A stretch of 64,000 bases of DNA, taken from positions 1 to 64,000 of the forward strand of contig CAKRXU010000009.1 of assembly GCA_934424575.1 (NCBI GenBank), written 5' to 3'. Positions 61,613 through 64,000 of the stretch are shown here, in pieces. Made by a program: the position numbers and the translations under genes. This stretch comes from an uncultured Blautia sp. (GTDB taxonomy: Bacteria; Bacillota; Clostridia; Lachnospirales; Lachnospiraceae). The first letter of the stretch is position 1. Each line of letters starts with the position of its first letter. The notes beneath the pieces are model-generated. The model saw only the letters and a program-made list of their open reading frames with translations, did no database searches and was not told the DNA's origin.

Positions 61613-62641
61613 ATGTTATATTTTGTAAACGACTATTCAGAAGGTGCGCATGAAAAAGTCCTTCAGCACCTGATTGACACAAATATGGAGCAGCTTACCG
61701 GTTACGGCATGGATCATTACTGCAATGCCGCCAAAGAGAAGATTAAGAAAGCATGCGGCTGTGAGGATGCAGAAGTCTTTCTGCTCACAGGTGGAACGCA
61801 GACCAATCAGATTGTCATCGACACACTTCTACAGCCATATGAAGGCGTTGTAGCGGCTCAGACGGGGCATGTCAGTACACACGAAGCCGGTGCGATCGAA
61901 TTTACCGGACATAAAGTGCTGGAGCTTCCGCAGACAGATGGCAAGATCTGTGCGGCAGACCTCCGTGAACTGGTGGAGAGATTTTATGGGGATGAGAACT
62001 ACGAGCATATGGTTTTTCCGGGAATGGTCTATATCTCACATCCGACAGAATATGGAACCCTGTATTCCAGAAAAGAACTGGAAGAGCTGTCAGCCGTATG
62101 CAGAGAGTACAAACTGCCCTTGTATCTCGACGGCGCAAGACTGATCTATGGAATCGCATCCACAGAAACAGATGTGACATTACAGGACATTGCAAAACTC
62201 TGTGATGTATTTTATATCGGTGGGACCAAGGCAGGCACACTTTGCGGCGAGGCTGTGGTATTTACAGGAAATACCATGCCGAAACATTTCCTTACAAGAG
62301 TAAAGCAGCACGGAGCCCTGCTTGCAAAAGGCCGACTTGTGGGTGTACAGTTTGATGCACTTTTTACAGATGATCTGTACAAAGAAATCGGCAGAAATGC
62401 CATTGAAATGGCAGCAGTCATGAAACAGGGCTTACAGGAAAAAGGGTATAAGTTCCTGCTGGATTCCCCGACCAACCAGCAGTTTATCATCCTTGAAGAT
62501 TCCAAGATGGAAGAACTCCGAAAAGAAGTCCAGTTCAGCTTCTGGGAAAAGGCTGACGACACCCATACCATAATCAGATTTGCCACAAGCTGGGCAACCA
62601 GAATGGAAGATGTGCAGAAACTTCTTTCTCTGTTAGGGTGA
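61613..62641 (+). CDS. Low-specificity L-threonine aldolase-like PLP enzyme
   Basis: 342 residues. Fold-type I PLP enzyme of the beta-eliminating lyase/threonine aldolase group, cleaving L-threonine or allo-threonine to glycine and acetaldehyde. NDYSEGAHEKVLQHL at the start, LLTGGTQTNQI, HVSTHEAGAIEFTGHKV, LYLDGARL, and FYIGGTKAG with the PLP Lys. GAGAGGG precedes the ATG. Stands alone between a terminator and a promoter. Confidence 0.9.
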   Translation: MLYFVNDYSEGAHEKVLQHLIDTNMEQLTGYGMDHYCNAAKEKIKKACGCEDAEVFLLTGGTQTNQIVIDTLLQPYEGVVAAQTGHVSTHEAGAIEFTGHKVLELPQTDGKICAADLRELVERFYGDENYEHMVFPGMVYISHPTEYGTLYSRKELEELSAVCREYKLPLYLDGARLIYGIASTETDVTLQDIAKLCDVFYIGGTKAGTLCGEAVVFTGNTMPKHFLTRVKQHGALLAKGRLVGVQFDALFTDDLYKEIGRNAIEMAAVMKQGLQEKGYKFLLDSPTNQQFIILEDSKMEELRKEVQFSFWEKADDTHTIIRFATSWATRMEDVQKLLSLLG

Positions 62642-62647
62642 TGCAGG

Positions 62648-62676
62648 TTGAAAACAAGGCTGCTGTATTGTATAAT
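62648..62676 (+). promoter_or_regulatory. Promoter of the LRR surface protein
   Basis: TTGAAA (62648-62653), 17-base spacer, TATAAT (62671-62676), starting 7 bases after the aldolase stop. About 60 bases before the start codon. Confidence 0.85.
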
Positions 62677-62737
62677 AAAAAGCAACAATTAACAGAATAT
62701 TTAAGAAAAAAATTTCTTGATCTCACGGAGGAGGGAA

Positions 62738-64000
62738 ATGCATATGAAAAGAAAGGGTTTGGCAATCTTATTATCGGCTGGAATAGTATTTTCAGGAATG
62801 CCCGGGAATGTATTTGCAGCAGAGGAAACTGTATTAGAGGAGAATATTTCTGATGGTGAAGAGGACGTTGAGGAAGTAGATATTTCAGAGGGAGATGCGG
62901 AAGAAAAAAGTGCAGACGTTGAAGAAATTGAAGACTCTGCATTGGAAGAAAATTCAGAAATTGAAAATATTGAATTTACAGATGATAACAGTGAGGACGT
63001 TTTTGCTGATGACATTGCAGACAGTGAAATTGCCACAGAAGAGCAAGTGTCTGGCACAGATGCAGTGGCTTCAGGGAAAGTTATAAAAAAGGGAAAATGT
63101 GGAGATGATCTTACCTATACGATTGTGGAAAATGCATCAAACAGATATACACTGATAATTGATGGTAATGGAAATATGTATGATTATCTGATGGATAGCC
63201 AGATACCATGGCATAAATATCGACAAAAAATTGATACAGTTATCATGAAGGAAGGCGTAAGCTCAATTGGACATAGCGCTTTTTCTCACTTAAGCAATTT
63301 GAAAAATATAAAAATTGAAGGCAGTCTTACAAATATAGGGCTTAGTGCATTTGAATACTGCCGTAGCCTGAAGAGCATCGATCTTTCAAATATGGCATAT
63401 GATTATTATATCGGATCCTATACATTTTATGGCTGTAGCAGTTTGACGAGTATTACGCTTTCTGACAAAATGACGAGTATTGGCAATAATGCATTCGAGA
63501 GATGCAGCAGCCTGAAAAGTATTACTATCCCGGATGGTGTCTGGAGTATTGGTGACTCTGCATTTTCTGGATGTAGCAGCCTGACAGGAATCACGATTCC
63601 TGATAGTGTTACAGAACTTGCATATGGTGTATTTGAGGGGTGCTCCAGCTTGAAAACTGTAAAACTTTCCAATAATATTACTAAAATTGAAGGCGATACA
63701 TTTATGGAATGCAGTAGCCTGACAGACATTACAATTCCAAAAGGTGTTACCAGCATTGGGCGGAATGCATTTTATTGGTGTACAAATTTAAAGAGTGCTA
63801 CTATTCCTGATAGTGTTACTACGATTGATGATAATGTATTTTACGCATGTAGCAGTTTAAAAAATATAAAAATACCAAACAGTGTTACCAGTATTGGAGA
63901 ATGTGTGTTTTGTGGCTGCAGCAGTCTGACAAGTGTTACAATTCCAGAGGGAATTAAGGAAATTAAGTATTTTACATTTATGGGCTGTTCCGGTTTAAAG
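62738..64000 (+). CDS. BspA-like leucine-rich-repeat surface protein (5' part, runs off window)
   Basis: At least 421 codons with no stop before the right edge. Two in-frame ATGs (62738 and 62744) follow GGAGG; the first has the better spacing. Signal peptide KGLAILLSAGIVFSGMPGNVFA, then about 80 residues rich in Glu/Asp (EDVEEVDISEGDAEEK and similar). From about residue 110 there is a short beta domain, then BspA/LRR_5 repeats of about 23 residues with the pattern FxGCSSLTSITIPDSVTSIG. About nine repeats are visible. Such proteins bind host or bacterial surface molecules. The C-terminal anchor, if any, lies outside. Confidence 0.88.
   Translation, partial: MHMKRKGLAILLSAGIVFSGMPGNVFAAEETVLEENISDGEEDVEEVDISEGDAEEKSADVEEIEDSALEENSEIENIEFTDDNSEDVFADDIADSEIATEEQVSGTDAVASGKVIKKGKCGDDLTYTIVENASNRYTLIIDGNGNMYDYLMDSQIPWHKYRQKIDTVIMKEGVSSIGHSAFSHLSNLKNIKIEGSLTNIGLSAFEYCRSLKSIDLSNMAYDYYIGSYTFYGCSSLTSITLSDKMTSIGNNAFERCSSLKSITIPDGVWSIGDSAFSGCSSLTGITIPDSVTELAYGVFEGCSSLKTVKLSNNITKIEGDTFMECSSLTDITIPKGVTSIGRNAFYWCTNLKSATIPDSVTTIDDNVFYACSSLKNIKIPNSVTSIGECVFCGCSSLTSVTIPEGIKEIKYFTFMGCSGLK

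Overview
The window is a chromosomal segment spanning the replication origin of a Gram-positive, low-to-moderate GC Firmicute, most likely a gut Lachnospiraceae relative (Blautia/Dorea/Ruminococcus-like). The evidence is the dnaA-dnaN-S4-recF cluster facing rpmH-rnpA-yidD-yidC-jag-mnmE-mnmG-rsmG, a SAM-I riboswitch on metK, strong Shine-Dalgarno sites, and GH2/GH3/GH43/GH78-type plant-glycan enzymes with a GPH symporter. Genus assignment is inference. Coding direction flips at the origin: nearly everything left of about 48.3 kb is on the minus strand and everything to the right is on the plus strand, so transcription runs with both replication forks. The only clear exception is a 63-residue Cys-containing protein gene at 18.7 kb.

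Layout. 1-0.6 kb: tandem promoters and leader of an rRNA operon whose 16S gene should lie just beyond the left edge, preceded by tRNA-Ser(GCU). 0.6-2.6 kb: GHKL/LytTR two-component system. 2.7-18.5 kb: accessory glycan block with GH43, an MBOAT acyltransferase flanked by two paralogous SGNH-like proteins that carry BspA-type repeats, a GPH symporter, a small membrane protein, a circularly permuted GH3, GH2 and a GH78-like enzyme. 18.7-25 kb: small Cys protein, PlsC-type acyltransferase, a basic-tailed membrane protein, gyrA, gyrB. 25-29 kb: holB-ricT-trmN6-rsmI. 28.8-32.7 kb: guanylate-kinase-like protein, Orn/Lys/Arg decarboxylase and an OmpR-type two-component system. 32.8-41.7 kb: metK with riboswitch, murA, aroK, a flavin reductase, a CBS/DRTGG pyrophosphatase, an S1-domain protein, a small secreted protein and rsmA. 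41.7-44.3 kb: a large TPR/acidic/AAA-like protein. 44.3-48.3 kb: recF, S4 protein, dnaN, dnaA.

The origin appears bipartite: about ten DnaA boxes between dnaA and rpmH, and further boxes plus an AT-rich tract between dnaA and dnaN. Right of the origin the ribosome/membrane-insertion/tRNA-modification operon ends at rsmG. It is followed not by parA/parB but by a four-gene Gld-like ABC exporter set (ATPase, permease, GldG-like, DUF4340-like), a threonine aldolase, and the 5' part of a BspA-like leucine-rich-repeat surface protein running off the right edge.

Most informative unexplained items: (1) the MBOAT/SGNH/BspA cassette, in which the repeat domain is N-terminal in one SGNH paralogue and C-terminal in the other; (2) the TPR-acidic-AAA protein beside recF, whose AAA module resembles SpoVK/CbbX but has a degraded Walker B; (3) a hairpin-rich inverted-repeat element followed by a long terminator-like hairpin directly before mnmE; (4) a candidate small RNA near 39.7 kb; (5) paired operator-like repeats in front of the glycan operon. 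No CRISPR array, transposase, prophage or defence genes were seen.
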